64,000 bases of DNA from Lotus japonicus (GCF_012489685.1 NC_080043.1:59046289-59110288); one strand, 5' to 3'; positions 10,925 through 22,948 are shown, counted from the first letter of the stretch. Notes: a model not told the origin generated them from the letters alone. A program made the numbers and translations.

Positions 10925-11655
10925 GGTAATGAAAGTGCAGATGCACTCACGCAGTTGGCGAAGACAAGGAAACCAGGCAATAATCGAAGTGTGAGACAAG
11001 AAACTTTGAAGAGTCCCAACCTTGAGGGCGAGTTGGTGTGCTATTTGGATAGAGCGAAGACTTGAATGGGCCCATTTTTTGACATTTGGGCTGGAACACC
11101 GGATGAAGCGCGAAAATACACCCAGGAACATCGGCTAGAGGCTAATCACTATACACAAATAGATGGAGAGATTTTTCACCGAGGTTTTACTTCACCATTG
11201 TTAAGGTGTGTGACGCCAGATGAATATGAGGGTGTAATGGATGAAGTTCATGAAGGGATCTGTGCTAGTCACATCAGAGGAAAGTCACTGGTGAACAAAG
11301 TTTTGCAAGCGAGATTTTATTGGCATGCTTTGAGGCGAGATTGCTTCAATATGAGAAAAGGTATGAAAAATGTCAAGTGTTTGCTGACTTACTAAAAGCC
11401 CCGCCGGAGCAATTGGCGACAATAACGACTCCGTGGACATTCACCGTGTGGGGGTGGAGGCCCATTCCCCATAGTGAGGTCACAAATGAAGTTCATTCTG
11501 ATAGCAGTAGACTATTTTACCAAATGGATCGAAGAAGAGCCGCTCACCACAATCACTTCTTCAAAAATCATTAATATCTATTGGCGAAGAATTTTGGGCA
11601 GATTTGGTGTCCCTAGGGCGATAGTCTCTGATAATGGGACTCAATTTACCAGTAA
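10925..11655 (+). pseudogene. Tat-type Ty3/gypsy RNase H end and integrase (broken)
   Basis: The reading starts with the RNase H end ('SADALTQLA'), passes one in-frame stop just before 11066, then the integrase zinc-binding region ('GEIFHRGFTSPLLRCV' with later histidines and cysteines). After frameshifts near 11330-11480 it reaches the catalytic core ('AVDYFTKWIEEEPL', 'FGVPRAIVSDNGTQF'). Two catalytic aspartates are visible. The sequence stops at about residue 60 of the core, where a gag in opposite orientation begins, so the final glutamate region is missing. It cannot make a functional integrase. Confidence 0.8.
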
Positions 11656-12487
11656 TGGGCCAAGAGCTTGTCGTAAGCTTCAACTTCAAACATGCTCCTT
11701 CAGGTTTGGCGATCAATTTCAGAGTTCATGGCTCTCGCTGCCATCTTTTCTATTAAGTCATACCCCGCTTGTGGGGAAGAGCATCGAACTCCCCATTAGA
11801 AGCCGCGTCCAAACCAAACCTCCAAGAGTATTGTAGACCATCATAAAACGTTGCAACCAATTCAGCTTGGGTGAGATTGTGTTGAGGGCATTTCCTCAAG
11901 AGCTTCTTGAAGCGCTCCCAAGCTTCATAAAGATTCTCTTCAGCTGTTTGCACAAAAGTCATGATGTCTTTTTTCAGCTTCCTCAAAAGAGCTCTTGGGA
12001 AGAACCTTGTTGTGAATTTTTCTACTAAGTCTTCCCAAGCAGTGATACTCCCTTGAGGTTGTGAATTCAGTCATTCCTCCGTTGCATCCTTCAAAGAAAA
12101 TGGAAACAGGCTCAACCGAATTGCTTCCGATGAAACATTGCTCACTCGATAAGTGTTGCAATTCCGGATGAACCTCTCCATGTGAGCATGAGGATCTTCC
12201 AGGGCACCTCCACCATATTGGCTTTGGCTCACCAAGTTGATGAATGTCGGTCTCAACTCAAATTTTCCCACTCCCTCGGGAAAAACAATGCTCCCGGGAT
12301 AGTCATAACTCATGGTAGCCGAAGTGAGTTCCCAAAGAGACCGGTTGGCATTTTCAACTTCTTGCTCATGTAACCGGAGGGTGATCCCCTCTTGGATTCT
12401 GGCCTCAATATGGGCTTCAATCTCCTCCTCTGTCATACGGCCACCCATGATGGTGTCTCTCGTGAGAGTAACCTGAAAGTGTGACAC
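11656..12487 (-). pseudogene. Athila/Tat-type gag (frameshifted)
   Basis: On the minus strand the gag starts at about 12454-12487 and reads 'MTEEEIEAHIEARIQEGITL', then 'GALEDPHAHMERFIRNCNTY' and, after frameshifts near 12075 and 11945, 'LYEAWERFKKLLRKCPQH' and 'DALPHKRG'. This order matches the N-terminal gag of Athila/Tat Ty3/gypsy elements. The primer-binding site and LTR lie just upstream at higher coordinates, in correct 5' order. The gag is cut at the junction with the plus-strand integrase near 11655. Confidence 0.8.
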
Positions 12488-12586
12488 TCAAACAAGGAAA
12501 GATTAGTAGCACCAGTTCTAGACAATGATAAAAACAAAAAATAAAACTAAAAACTAAAAACTTAAGCCAAAAACCACAAACAATTC

Positions 12587-12606
12587 TCCAGCAACGACGC
12601 TAAAAA
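12587..12606 (-). other. Primer-binding site of the Athila/Tat-like element
   Basis: On the minus strand, directly after the LTR end, the sequence resembles the TGGCGCCGTTGCCGGGGA primer-binding site of Athila/Tat elements, normally complementary to the 3' end of a tRNA. Several C-to-T-type changes suggest decay. The assignment rests on position and similarity. Confidence 0.65.
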
Positions 12607-13407
12607 CTTGTTGGTCAATCTGCAAGTGTACATAATCTACCCGGTTTTAATTTATCGAACCATAGGGAATTGGTATGTGAATTCAGTTTAAGCCTCGAGT
12701 TCACGGTAGGAAAGCGAGTAAAATTCTGTTTTAAGGTTGATTATTTAGGTGATTAATTAACAAGCAATTGAAATATAAGTGTGTGAAGAACAATGGTGAG
12801 CATACCTTGGGTTCTTGCTTAACTAATTCAGTTTTAGTCAACCTATTCTATCCACAAAACTCCGAGTCTCTCCTTGATGCTCTAGCCTAATCAATTATCT
12901 ATCGATGCCTCGCATAGACAATCCTCTCAAGCCAAAAGATAGGCACAATTCCTTGACAGCCTAAACATTTGCTAAAGGCACTAAGCATGTAATTCAGGCC
13001 AACAATCCCCAACCCTTCCTCTATTCCTAGTAGCAAGCATAGAAGGGGTAATCCCACAACAAGTCCCTAATCTATAACAAACTTCCGTTCTATTATAGAA
13101 AAGCATAAAGCTAGTACGCGTTCAAGCTTAAAAGATGAAGCAAAGATATGGGATTCAAGGGTTTACTCAGATTATTCATGAATAGAAATAGGAATTATAA
13201 CTAAAACATCCAAAGTCTTACAAAAAACTCAAAGCAAAAGGGTTTTAGCCAAACATGGCTATGAAATCCATACAAGAAAATAAAGATAGAACCTGGTACG
13301 TAAGCCTTGGAGGAAGCTCCTCAAGCTCCAGAACCAAAACCCTACCTCTAGACTTATTAAAATATAAGAAAATGACAAGAGATCTCAAAGAAAATGGCTA
13401 GAAACCA

Positions 13408-13414
13408 ATTTATA
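13408..13414 (-). promoter_or_regulatory. TATA box of the Athila/Tat-like LTR
   Basis: The minus-strand motif tataaat in a cctataaatt context lies just downstream of the GC-rich repeat cluster, so that cluster occupies the proximal upstream promoter region. Confidence 0.55.
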
Positions 13415-13433
13415 GGCAAACTACACGAGTCAG

Positions 13434-13611
13434 GGCGCTCAGGCGCCAATAAAGCATGTCTGAGCGCCAATTCAAAGTGAAAAAGTGGCTTCTGGAAGGT
13501 AATTGGCGCTCAGGCGCTCAACATGAGTGCTCAGGCGCCAATTCCTCTTTAGCACGATATAAACATCGATCCAATTGGCGCTCAGGCGCCCTACAGGAGC
13601 GCTTGAGCGCC
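13434..13611. repeat. GGCGCTCAGGCGC motif cluster in LTR U3
   Basis: About three modules each contain ggcgctcaggcgc followed by a reversed partner (tgagcgcc). They are separated by unrelated AT-richer spacers. The motifs are near-palindromic and sit 20-200 bp upstream of the LTR TATA box, as protein-binding or silencing targets would. No function is proven. Confidence 0.75.
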
Positions 13612-13970
13612 CTCTACATGCTAGAAAGCCTCTTGACCTTCTTCTTAACACCTCTTTAAGCCTTTGACCTTCTTCCTTCATCAATTTTCAGACCTAGCTT
13701 CTTGGGAACAAAGCAAGGAAAATATCTATGAACTCCAACAGATTATTAGCACAAAAGACCCTCAATTCAAGTAGAAAAGATATGCAAGTCCTAAACTTAC
13801 TTAAAATGCAAGAAAGGTCCCTATAAAACTATAAAATTACCAAAACAAAGTAAAAACACAAATAAAGGAAAAATGCATGAGAATGCATGAAACACTACAT
13901 GAGACTCAACAAAAAGACTCAAAACAAACTAAGAAATGACCCTAAAAACACTACTAAACCTGGGTCATCA

Positions 13971-15424
13971 GTTCACACGATAGATTTGGCTTCCCGGAAG
14001 TCCGTTGAAGCTAGACTTTAATCTCTCGGGAACTTTAATTAAGACCTTTAATGAAACGTTTTTCTATTCGAAGCTTTCAACGAAGTTTCCATCCGCACTG
14101 TCACAATTCTTTCAGTAATTGCGACATTTCTTCATAACGAAGTTTCTTAAACTGCAAAAATTAGTTTTCCGGCATATTTTGGCCAATACTGCGTTTATAT
14201 CGTTTTCTTCAATTCTGAGAACTTCATTTTGAGTTCTGGCATTCTGTCGCCAGATATTCACATCTTATCGTTAGACGGAGGTATCGGAACGATCGGTTTC
14301 GGAAAACCTCGAAGTTTGCTTTTTCAGCATCCGCTATAAAAAGGCGGGAAATGAGAAATATCTCATTTCCCACCAACTTAGAGAGAGGGCCGCGAGTTCT
14401 AGGGAGAGGATTTCTTAGCGAGTTCTTGTCCGATCGTCCCGATTTCAGTTTCTGTGGATCGACAACAAGGTATTCTTACTATTCCATAACTTTGTTTTCA
14501 CTTTCTATAGCTTTAAGCCATGTCTTTCTGTGCCCAAAGTTTGGAGCATTTTCCAAAACTATCTTTTTACTTCGATTTTTCTTTAGATATACCTTCTACT
14601 ACTACCCAACAACCTATATTCATCACCGATGCAACCCGATTTTGATTGAGTCGTCGTAGATATGAAAAACTGTAGAAATACCCATATTCACCAAAGTTTC
14701 GCTTTTTGAACCAAAAATTCACGACTTAACCTAGTGCCTTTAGGATTAGTTGCTATAAACGCTATGATCTACGACCCTGTCAAATTTATTTTCAAAAATT
14801 TTAACTTTGAGTTTTGAGCATAAAATTTGGACCCAAAAGTATCTAGTAGCATAGCAATTTCTAAAAAAATTCCGAGCATTGATTTACCCTAGTTATACCC
14901 CTAGGTTACCAGTAATCAAGTTAGATCGAAGAAAAAAGCGTCGAAACGCAATTTCCATGGGGAGTGGCTGAGAGCTCCAAGGGGGTTTGGGTTCGTTTTT
15001 ATTTTTTTGTAAAAACTTGTCATTTATCCTAGATTCTCATACTCTGAAACTTCTAAAGTTTCGTCGAACGTTAGTTAGAATTGTTTAAGTTGTTTTGAAT
15101 GATTCTGACTGAGTAATGTGATCTTTACTCAAAGGTTTGAGTTTGGGAACATTTGGAGCTGCTAAGGATTCGCTCGAGGAACTTGTGGAGTGTGAAGTTG
15201 GAAGAGACAGACATGAGGGCAACTTACTCTATTAGATAATGATTTAGGCGTCGATAACTTCGACTTGTTTATTTGGCTATTTGATATTGATTGATCTGAA
15301 TTGGGAAATGTTTTCTGAGGCTTCGCCCGACATATATGTATAAGCTTTAATTGTTCTATGATTGATGTTGACTGAATTACATGCTTTATGTGCTAAGTGG
15401 CTAACTGTAGAATATGATGATATG
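13971..15424 (+). mobile_element. Oldest chromovirus-type LTR C, left part
   Basis: This segment aligns in order, with much divergence, to the plus-strand LTR of the complete element. Shared landmarks are 'gagttctggcattctgtcgccag', a TATA-like region ('ctataaaaagg', about 14334-14344), 'gaccaag..tagatcgaag' and 'ttctgaggcttcgcccga'. Its extreme 5' end is missing next to the Athila LTR. It continues at 33649 after the interruption by solo LTR B. Confidence 0.7.
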
Positions 15425-16289
15425 TGTAACGCCCCAATTTCTAACCGGGGATCACATTAGTAACTCGACAAAAGTGAGGACTAACTTGATTTTTTTTCCT
15501 TTTCTTTCAAAGGGTGACATTTCGAAAACAAAGGCCCGTCATCACTCAAGCAATGGCCCGAGAAGTCCCCAGGTAAGCTGGTCGGGCACAATGCCGCATT
15601 AAAAGCCCTTCTTGCCTTAGACAGAACAACTCGAGTTCTTACTTGAACTCAAATGAGGTTTTAAATATCAATTTCAAAATCTTTTCCAAAAACAATTAAT
15701 TAATCAATTTTCCAAAATATAATATTCATTACAATCAATAATAATAATTATACCCAAATATTTATAGATAAGATTAAGTTCAAAATAATTTTATTTGACT
15801 CATGTGCCACAACGAATATAAGGTTCAAAAAGAAGATAATGTAACACCCCGATTTCGGTGGCGTCACTTTAGTAACCAAAAGAAAATACTTTAAGCGGAA
15901 AAACGTGAATTATTTTTTTTCGACAATATAACTAAAGACAAAAAGCAATAAAACTCCCCAACAAAAGATAAAAGGAACTACTATACAACTATATATACAT
16001 GCCTCGTGTCGGGTGACAGAAAAGAGTAACGCCCGAAGGCAATATGTACAGTCCAAGATGAAGATACTGTGTCCGCAACACTAACCTACAAAAACTGAGA
16101 GCAAGTTGGCCCAGCGGCCTAAGAAAAGACCCCCTAAATCCAACCAGCTCTCTGTGATCTCCATAGGAAACCACACAAAAGCTACCGGTAGGAAAACTAC
16201 CCTGTCCCCAAAACGGAAGCATGACGGTCAGAGCATCGACACAACTCCTACACTATCCCTACCCGAGGAGCCCACACTAGCACTCGATC

Positions 16290-16766
16290 CTACATGCTAG
16301 CGCGGTCGTCATCCGAATCTGCATCCAGGACGACTAGGTCGACGTACTCAACACTGCCCTCTCTGTCCACCCTAATGCGCTCCCGCACTGGACTCTCGGG
16401 CCCGGGGCCCGGAACGAGATCCGCAACGACAGCAGCAGCAGTAGACGGACTAGACTCCGTCGAAGCCCCACCTACTGGCAACTCCTCAGAAGGGTCCTCA
16501 TCATCTGAAGGAGATGGTGGCGGTGGAGGTACTCCCAAGCCGGGTCCACAGTGTACTCCTGGAGGCAGGTTGAAGCTCACTATGTGCCTCCTCATCACTC
16601 CCTCCGTCAAGCGTCCGAATCGATCGACACGGTCCTCCATGATCCGACCGGTGTAGGTCGCACGGTGGCCCTCGGGATCGACCACCCATGCACCTGGGTC
16701 GTCTTGGTCAAGCATCTCGTACCTGGTCCCCCCTGACGGGCTGACCATGGTAAACCAATCCCCCAT
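16290..16766 (-). CDS. LTR-borne ORF, 158 aa, function unknown
   Basis: The ORF starts at the ATG at 16766 (a second ATG lies 6 bp upstream; the frame stays open further up without another ATG) and stops with TAG at 16290. The protein begins 'MGDWFTMVSPSGGTRYEMLD'. It has a tryptophan/arginine-rich first half, then a proline run, an acidic serine-rich stretch, and an acidic C-terminus. No signal peptide or membrane segment is seen and I recognise no domain. It lies in the U5-side half of an LTR, in the same sense as transcription. The related LTRs of the complete element keep the first 41 codons in frame (next entries) but have lost the rest. Higher GC than the surrounding LTR is evident. It may encode a small accessory protein, or be a frame kept open by composition; the cross-copy conservation favours the first. 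Confidence 0.5.
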   Translation of the reverse strand: MGDWFTMVSPSGGTRYEMLDQDDPGAWVVDPEGHRATYTGRIMEDRVDRFGRLTEGVMRRHIVSFNLPPGVHCGPGLGVPPPPPSPSDDEDPSEELPVGGASTESSPSTAAAVVADLVPGPGPESPVRERIRVDREGSVEYVDLVVLDADSDDDRASM

Positions 16767-17464
16767 ACTCATCTGACAAATGGCGTAGTCCGCCCAAACA
16801 CACACAGCAGACGCGAGGGTCAACTCCAAAGAATTATATAATTAATAAAACCAGATATAATTATAGGATAATAAATACTAGCCTCTCAGGCTTATAAGTT
16901 TTGGGATAGCTTCCTAGGGTTGCATGTATCACAATAAATATAAAGAGCCATAAAAACAAGTAGCATGCCTCAAAAATAGGATAAACAGTTACCAATCACA
17001 CTCAGCAACTAAGTTAGCATGTATGTTGCATGAAATGCAATGCTGGGTAACAAAATGCATTCCGGAAGAAGGATGGACATCAACGAGACGGCCCTAACAC
17101 CAGCCACGGTGGGTACCTTCCTGCTCGCGTGTCTCTTACACCACACAAAAGTAGTCAGATCAGCAGTGAACCCGTAGGTCTGCCATTCCGTCTGCTACTG
17201 AGGACCACCGTAGTGTCCTAAATATGGAAATCCGGGTCTTATGACCATTTTGGAATCCACCGAGGTCCGGTATCACGCCGTGTATTAACCTCAAAATGAG
17301 TGCATGAATGCAAGTGATTAGCCAAACAACGTCTCCGACCTCACCCGACACGTCGCCACGTGTTCTAGATTAACTTAAAGTCTCTAAAAGAATACCCTAA
17401 GGTAAATGTCGATTCTGCGACAAAATACAATTAATCATAAACAAAAGAGTGCAACCACTCACGA

Positions 17465-17745
17465 CAACTCTTCGAGTCATCAATGCTCTCACGAAGTCTC
17501 ACGCTTCTGTGGAGTCTCACACATTCACAAAGTCTCACGCTTCAGTGAAGTTTTATGCTTTCACAAGGTCTCACGCCTCAGTGAATTTACACACTTGCAC
17601 GAAGTCTCACGCTTCAATGAAGTATCATGCTGTTCACGAGGTCTCACGCCTCAGTGAAGATCCATGCTTTCCACAAGGTCTCACGCCTCAGTGGAGTATC
17701 ACGCATTCACAAGGTCTCACACCTCCGTGAAGCTTCTCGGCTCAT
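17465..17745 (-). repeat. Minisatellite in solo LTR A ('tctcacg' units)
   Basis: About ten imperfect units of 26-32 bp contain 'aagtctcacgcttc' or 'aggtctcacgcctc' alternating with 'cagtga'. The long frames here arise from the repeat. It occupies the position held by a different 80-bp repeat in the complete element's LTRs. Spacers are not unique and there is no cas context, so it is not a CRISPR array. Confidence 0.85.
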
Positions 17746-19956
17746 CCCTTGGATGGCTAAACAAACTGCTCCCAGAGCGAATGAGTATCAACATACCCAA
17801 AACTCGAAATCTTCCCAACACTTGGATCCGACGACACTTCTCATTTTCCAAAACTAAACTTCAATCCAAAGCTTGCATCCGAGATTGTTATCTTTATTTA
17901 AAGGTTTAGAGGTTGTTTAATATCTTATGAATTTCTTTATAAAAATAGCTCTTTTTAGTCTTATCGTATTCCCTATGAGTTCAAAGTTCCCATAAACCCA
18001 AGTAATTCCCTGAGAAGGTCTCGATCCATTGGAGCATGACAAGGTCCGAACTCCGTTCGTCCTTTTAAAACTCTCTCAAAATCTCATAAAAATTCGGCAT
18101 GACCTGCCCGTAATCCTCACTTTTCAGAATCTCAGGTACAAGTGGAATAGCATCATTGAAACAGCTCAACCAAAAGACATAAACAGCATATTCCAACACA
18201 TCCTAAGTTAACCATGTAGCACATAGCATGTGAATCATTTAGCACACAATATCATGGCATCAAGTACTCAACAAGTTCGGCCGAAGCCTCAGAAATCATT
18301 TCAGACATTTAGCAATTAGGTGCATAACACATAAATCAAGTCGAATTTCATCGACACCTAAAGCATTATCTAGTAATTCAGAGAGTAGCCCTCACCGGTG
18401 GGTCTTCCAGCTTCCTCCTCCAAATGTTCTTCAAGCTCTTCTCCTTGGTTTCTTGGAATCTCCTCAAACGAACCTTAAGCAAAAATCACAGAAATCAACA
18501 CCAAGAGTCAGAAACTCAGCAATCAAAGAGTCCTAGGGTTACACAGTACACTACTACCTCCGGGGTACGACAATCTAACGCGTTAAGACAAGTTTTCGAA
18601 AAATCGGATTCTCCTCCCCCCTTGATATAGCTCTCGGCCACTTTCCTTAATTGGGAGGGTCGATTTTTCTTCGATCAAACTTGGTTCCTAGGTTAACATA
18701 AGCCGTAACTAAGACGGTTCTAGGCTCGGAAAAATTTTCGGATCGAAAACTGATATAGGGGTAGTTTGGTCATTATTTCTAGCTCAGAATTTCAAAATTG
18801 GATTTTTGAAAAACAAATTGGATGGGGACGTCCACAACGACGTTTATGACGACAAATCCTACTAGCACTAAGCCAAGTCGATAGATTAGAGCGTAAAGGT
18901 TGCGACTTTGGCGAAAAATGGGTATTTAGGGTAGAAATTGATCCCGGCGGCATTTCGTCGACATTTGACAAAATCTAATCCGCAGAACACGCTCAGGAGC
19001 ATGCAGGGAAGAAGTTTAGACGCTGAAATCAACTGATTTGAACAGTTTTTCAAAAACCTCAAAATTTTGAACTCAGAAAGTCGCAGGAGAAATGGACAGA
19101 AACGACGATTCGAAGGAGAGTATAGATTACCTACCTCGAGGTCTTCGATTAGTGACGAACGGTGAAGCAAACGGGCAAGAATCGACGAAGATCCGGATCT
19201 CTCTCTCTCTCTAGAAACTCGCGGCTTTGGGGGGTGGGGAAAATGGGTTTTGTGAAAAAAATCTAATTTTTCAACTATTTATAGGTTTTGGAAAAAACGG
19301 AAAAATGATTTTTTTGCGATTCCGATTTTTCCTGCGCGTTCCTCTGCGCATTCTAAGATAGGTTCTGGCGACAGAATTCCAGAACTCAAAATAGAATTCT
19401 TGGAATTAAACCAAAAGATCCAAAATCGGCATAAGTCGGTGTAAGTCGGTTTATCCCGAAAAACTACTTTTTGCAGTGATCGTCGGATGAGAAAACTTCC
19501 TTCTGAAGAAAGATTAGGAATGATGAGAGATGTAGGAGAACGCGGGTGGAATCTTCGTTTGAGTTTCCGGATAGAAAAAGTCTTCATCGTCTGTCGATCT
19601 TAGGTTTTCCGAACTATCAGGGATTCCGTTTCGGCAAACTTCCGAGAATTGGAATTTGACGTTCGTACATTCCAGGATTTCGCATCGAAATGGTTGTTTA
19701 AGGACGGAAAAGAGAAGTTCTAACATTTCTCTGAGGATTTTTGGAATTAGTTTCCATCGTGTCCTAAAGCGTAAATTAACTATTCACTAATACCTTCGAC
19801 CTAGGATTAAGCGTATGTTAGTCGTGCTATAACTCTTTCGGTTTTTCGATACATTCTTGGACTTTTCCTGAACCTCTTTCCTTCCCAAATTTATCTTAAT
19901 CAAATAACTTATTTATTTTATTCACTTATCCAAAACGTTAAAACTTGGGCCTTACA

Positions 19957-20790
19957 GATAACAAGATGATAAGTACTAAGGTTCCTTCGTAGCCTTCGCA
20001 TAAAAAAGCAGTATAGATCTCCATCCTCATCGCCTCAAGCTTCTCATAGATCCTTCGCTCGTTCATTGTGTAGTCCTCCATCGTCTAAAATCTGGCGTTA
20101 AGCGCCCACATAAACATATAGCAAACATTAAGGTTTAGCTCCGGAAAAAAAACAAATAACCAAAACATGAATTTAAAATTAAGATAAGATATCAAATTTT
20201 AAATTCAAATTTAAGATGAGATAACGAATTTCAAATTCAAATCAAAGATAAGATAACAACAAAGTTCAAAATTTTATCTTATCATCCAACAACAAATCTC
20301 ATAATTTCAATTCTAAGGATAGTAAATATACTACCTTATCAACATTTTGAAATATATGAATATCACGAAATTCAACCAATAAGATTAAGGTTATCCCCTT
20401 AATCAAAACACAATCAAGATTAAGGTCCATCCCCTTAATCAAAACAACCAACAAGATTAAGGTCCAACCCCTTACTCAAAACAACCAACAAGATTAAGGT
20501 TAATCAAAACAACCAACAAGATTAAGGTCCATCCCCTTAATCCAACCACCAACAACAAGATTAACGAATTCCGATTACGACATCTTCCAAAATTTATCCA
20601 ACAATTAATTCATAACATAAGCATACCATAAATCAAATTTACAGCAACATGGCATACTAAAATAAGCTACAAAATGCCTCAACACCACCTTCATCTCAAG
20701 TACATGCAAGAAAATAAAATCATGCAAAACACACGCACTAAATAAGAAGCTACCCTTACCTCCTTAGGTTATAGCGCATAAGACGAAAGA
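19957..20790 (-). repeat. Middle segment of solo LTR B
   Basis: No gene. The part at 20380-20560 contains several copies of 'aagattaaggt.catccccttaatc', a short tandem repeat of about 30-40 bp inside LTR B. The segment ends in the AAAGA target site (20786-20790) used by the complete chromovirus. Confidence 0.7.
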
Positions 20791-21463
20791 TGTAAGGCCC
20801 AAGTTTTAACGCTTTGGATAAGTGAATAAAATAAAAGAGTTATTTGATTAAGATAAATTTGGGAAGGAAAAAGGTTCAGGAAAAGTCCAAGAATTTATCG
20901 AAAAACCGAAAGAGTTATAGCACGACTAACATACGCTTAATCCTAGGTCAAAGGTATTAGTGAATAGTTAATTTACGCTTTAGGACACGATGGAAACTAA
21001 TTCCAAAAATCCTCAGAGAAATGTTAGAACTTCTCTTTTCCGTCCTTAAACAATTATTTCGATGCGAAATCCTGGAAAGTACGAACGTCAAATTCCAATT
21101 CTCGGAAGTTTGCCGAAACGGAATCCCTGATAATTCGAGAAACCTAAGATCGACAGACGATGAAGATTTTTTCTATTCGGAGCTGCAAATGAAGATTCCA
21201 CCCGCATTCTCCTATTTCTCTCGTCATTCCCAATCTTTCTTCAGAAGGAAGTTTTCTCATCCGACGATCACTGCAAAAAGTAGTTTTTCGGGATAAACCG
21301 ACTTACACCGACTTATGCCGATTTTGGATCTTTTGGTTTAATTCCAAGAATCCTGTTTTGAGTTCTGGAATTCTGTCGCCAGAACCTATCTTAGAATGCG
21401 CAGAGGAACGCGCAGGAAAAATCGGAATCGCAAAAAAATCATTTTTCCGCTTTTTCCAAAACC

Positions 21464-21472
21464 TATAAATAG
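21464..21472 (+). promoter_or_regulatory. TATA box of the chromovirus 5' LTR
   Basis: The motif tataaatag in an 'aacctataaatagc' context is shared with the 3' LTR and, in reverse, with solo LTR A near 19280. Confidence 0.65.
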
Positions 21473-22948
21473 CTTGAAAATTAGATTTTTGCAAAAAAAT
21501 ACCCATTTTCCCTCCCCCAAAACCGTGAGCAGCTAGAGAGAAAGAGAGGATCCGGATTTTCGCGAATCTTTGCCCGTTTTCTTCACCGATCGTTGCTAAT
21601 CGAAGACCTTGAGGTAGGTAAACTATATCTCGCTTCTGATCGTCAGATCTGTCGACTTTTTCTATGTTTTTCTGAGCTCAAAGTTTGGAGCTTTTTGTAA
21701 AATTGTCCAAATAGCTTGATTTCAGTGTCTAAACTTCTTCCCTGCATGCTCCTGAGCGTGTTCTGCGGATTAGATTTTGTCAAATGTCGACGAAATGCCG
21801 CCGGGATCAATTTCTACCCTAAATACCCATTTTTCGGCAAAGTCGCAACCTTTACGCTCTAATCTATCGACTTGGCTTAGTGCTAGTAGGATTTGTCGTC
21901 ATAAACGTCGTTGTGGACGTCTCCATCCAATCTGTTTTTCAAAAATCCAATTTTGAAATTTTGAGCTAAAAATAATGACCAAACTACCCCTATATCAGTT
22001 TTCGATCCGAAAATTTTTCCGAGCTTAGAACCGTCTTAGTTACGGCTTATGTTAACCTAGGAACCAAGTTTGATCGAAGAAAAATCGACCCTCCCAATTA
22101 AGGAAAGTGGCCGAGAGCTATACCAAGGGGGAAGGAAATCCGACTTTTTCGAAAACTTGTCTTAACGCGTTAGATTGTCGTACCACAGAGTTTGTAATGT
22201 ACCGTGTAACCCTAGGACTTATTGCTTGCTGAGTTTCTGACTCAATGTGTTGATTTCTGTGATTTGGCTTAAGGTTCTTTTGAGGAGTTTCCTGGAGATC
22301 AAGGCGAGGAACGTGAAGGAGGTTGTGAGGAAAACGCTGGAGGAGTTACAGGTGAGGGCTACTCTCTGAATTACTAGATAATGCTTTAGGTGTCGATGAA
22401 ATTCGACTTGATTTATGTGTTATGCACCTAATTGCTAAATGTCTGAAATGATTTCTGAGGCTTCGGCCGAACTTGTTGAGTACTTGATGCCATGATATTG
22501 TGTGCTAAATGATTCACATGCTATGTGCTACATGGTTAACTTAGGATGTGTTGGAATATGCTGTTTATGCCTATTGGTTGAGCTGTTTCATTGATGCTAT
22601 TCCACTCGTGCCTATGTTTCTGGAAAGTGAGGATTACGGGCAAGTCATGCCGAATTTTTATGAGATTTTGAGAGAGTTTTAAAGGACGAACGGAGTTCGG
22701 ACCTTGTTATGTTTTAATGGATCGAGACCTTCTCAGGGAATTATTTGAGATTATGGGATCTCTAAAAACTCTTAGGAAGTATTATAAGATTAAAATGAAA
22801 ACTATTTTATCACGGAAAACTCATAAGACATTAATCAACTTCTAAATCCTTTGAACAATAATGATACCCTTAGATAAGAGCTTAGAGCCTGAATATTAGT
22901 TTGGGAAATATGAGAAGTGTCGTCGAGTCCAAGTCTTGAGGAAACTTA

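Larger units (their letters stand above)
12609..13970 (-). mobile_element. 5' LTR of Athila/Tat-like element (1362 bp)
   Basis: On the minus strand the LTR runs from TGATGACCCA (13970) to GACCAACA (12609), with TG...CA ends, and is followed by a PBS-like sequence and gag. A TATA box (tataaat, 13408-13414) lies inside, preceded upstream by a cluster of GGCGCTCAGGCGC motifs. No matching 3' LTR exists in the window, because the element is cut at about 11655. Confidence 0.7.
15840..19956 (-). mobile_element. Solo LTR A (4117 bp), chromovirus
   Basis: A is a minus-strand copy of the LTR type found in the complete element: it starts TGTAAGGCCC (19956) and ends GGTGTTACA (15840). Perfect duplications GATAA flank it (15835-15839 and 19957-19961). 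It is about 0.54 kb longer than the complete element's LTRs. The difference lies mainly in an ORF-bearing segment (16290-16766) and a different minisatellite (17465-17745). It interrupts solo LTR B. Confidence 0.9.

Noticed and set aside
16294..16656. 120-aa plus-strand ORF opposite the LTR ORF
   Set aside because: Mirror frame of the GC-rich minus-strand ORF; it is not kept in the related LTRs.
17465..17745. CRISPR-like regular repeats
   Set aside because: Units are imperfect and tandem without unique spacers, in a plant LTR.
17406..17909. Four overlapping plus-strand ORFs with repeated 'SHAS' peptides
   Set aside because: They are translations of the minisatellite in solo LTR A and lie against the LTR's sense; no independent support.
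21021..21296. 91-aa ORF in U3 of the chromovirus LTRs (also 28895-29170, related frame at 19514-19726)
   Set aside because: It recurs only because the LTRs are copies. It lies upstream of the TATA box and shows no protein-like features; codon-level comparison would be needed to revive it.
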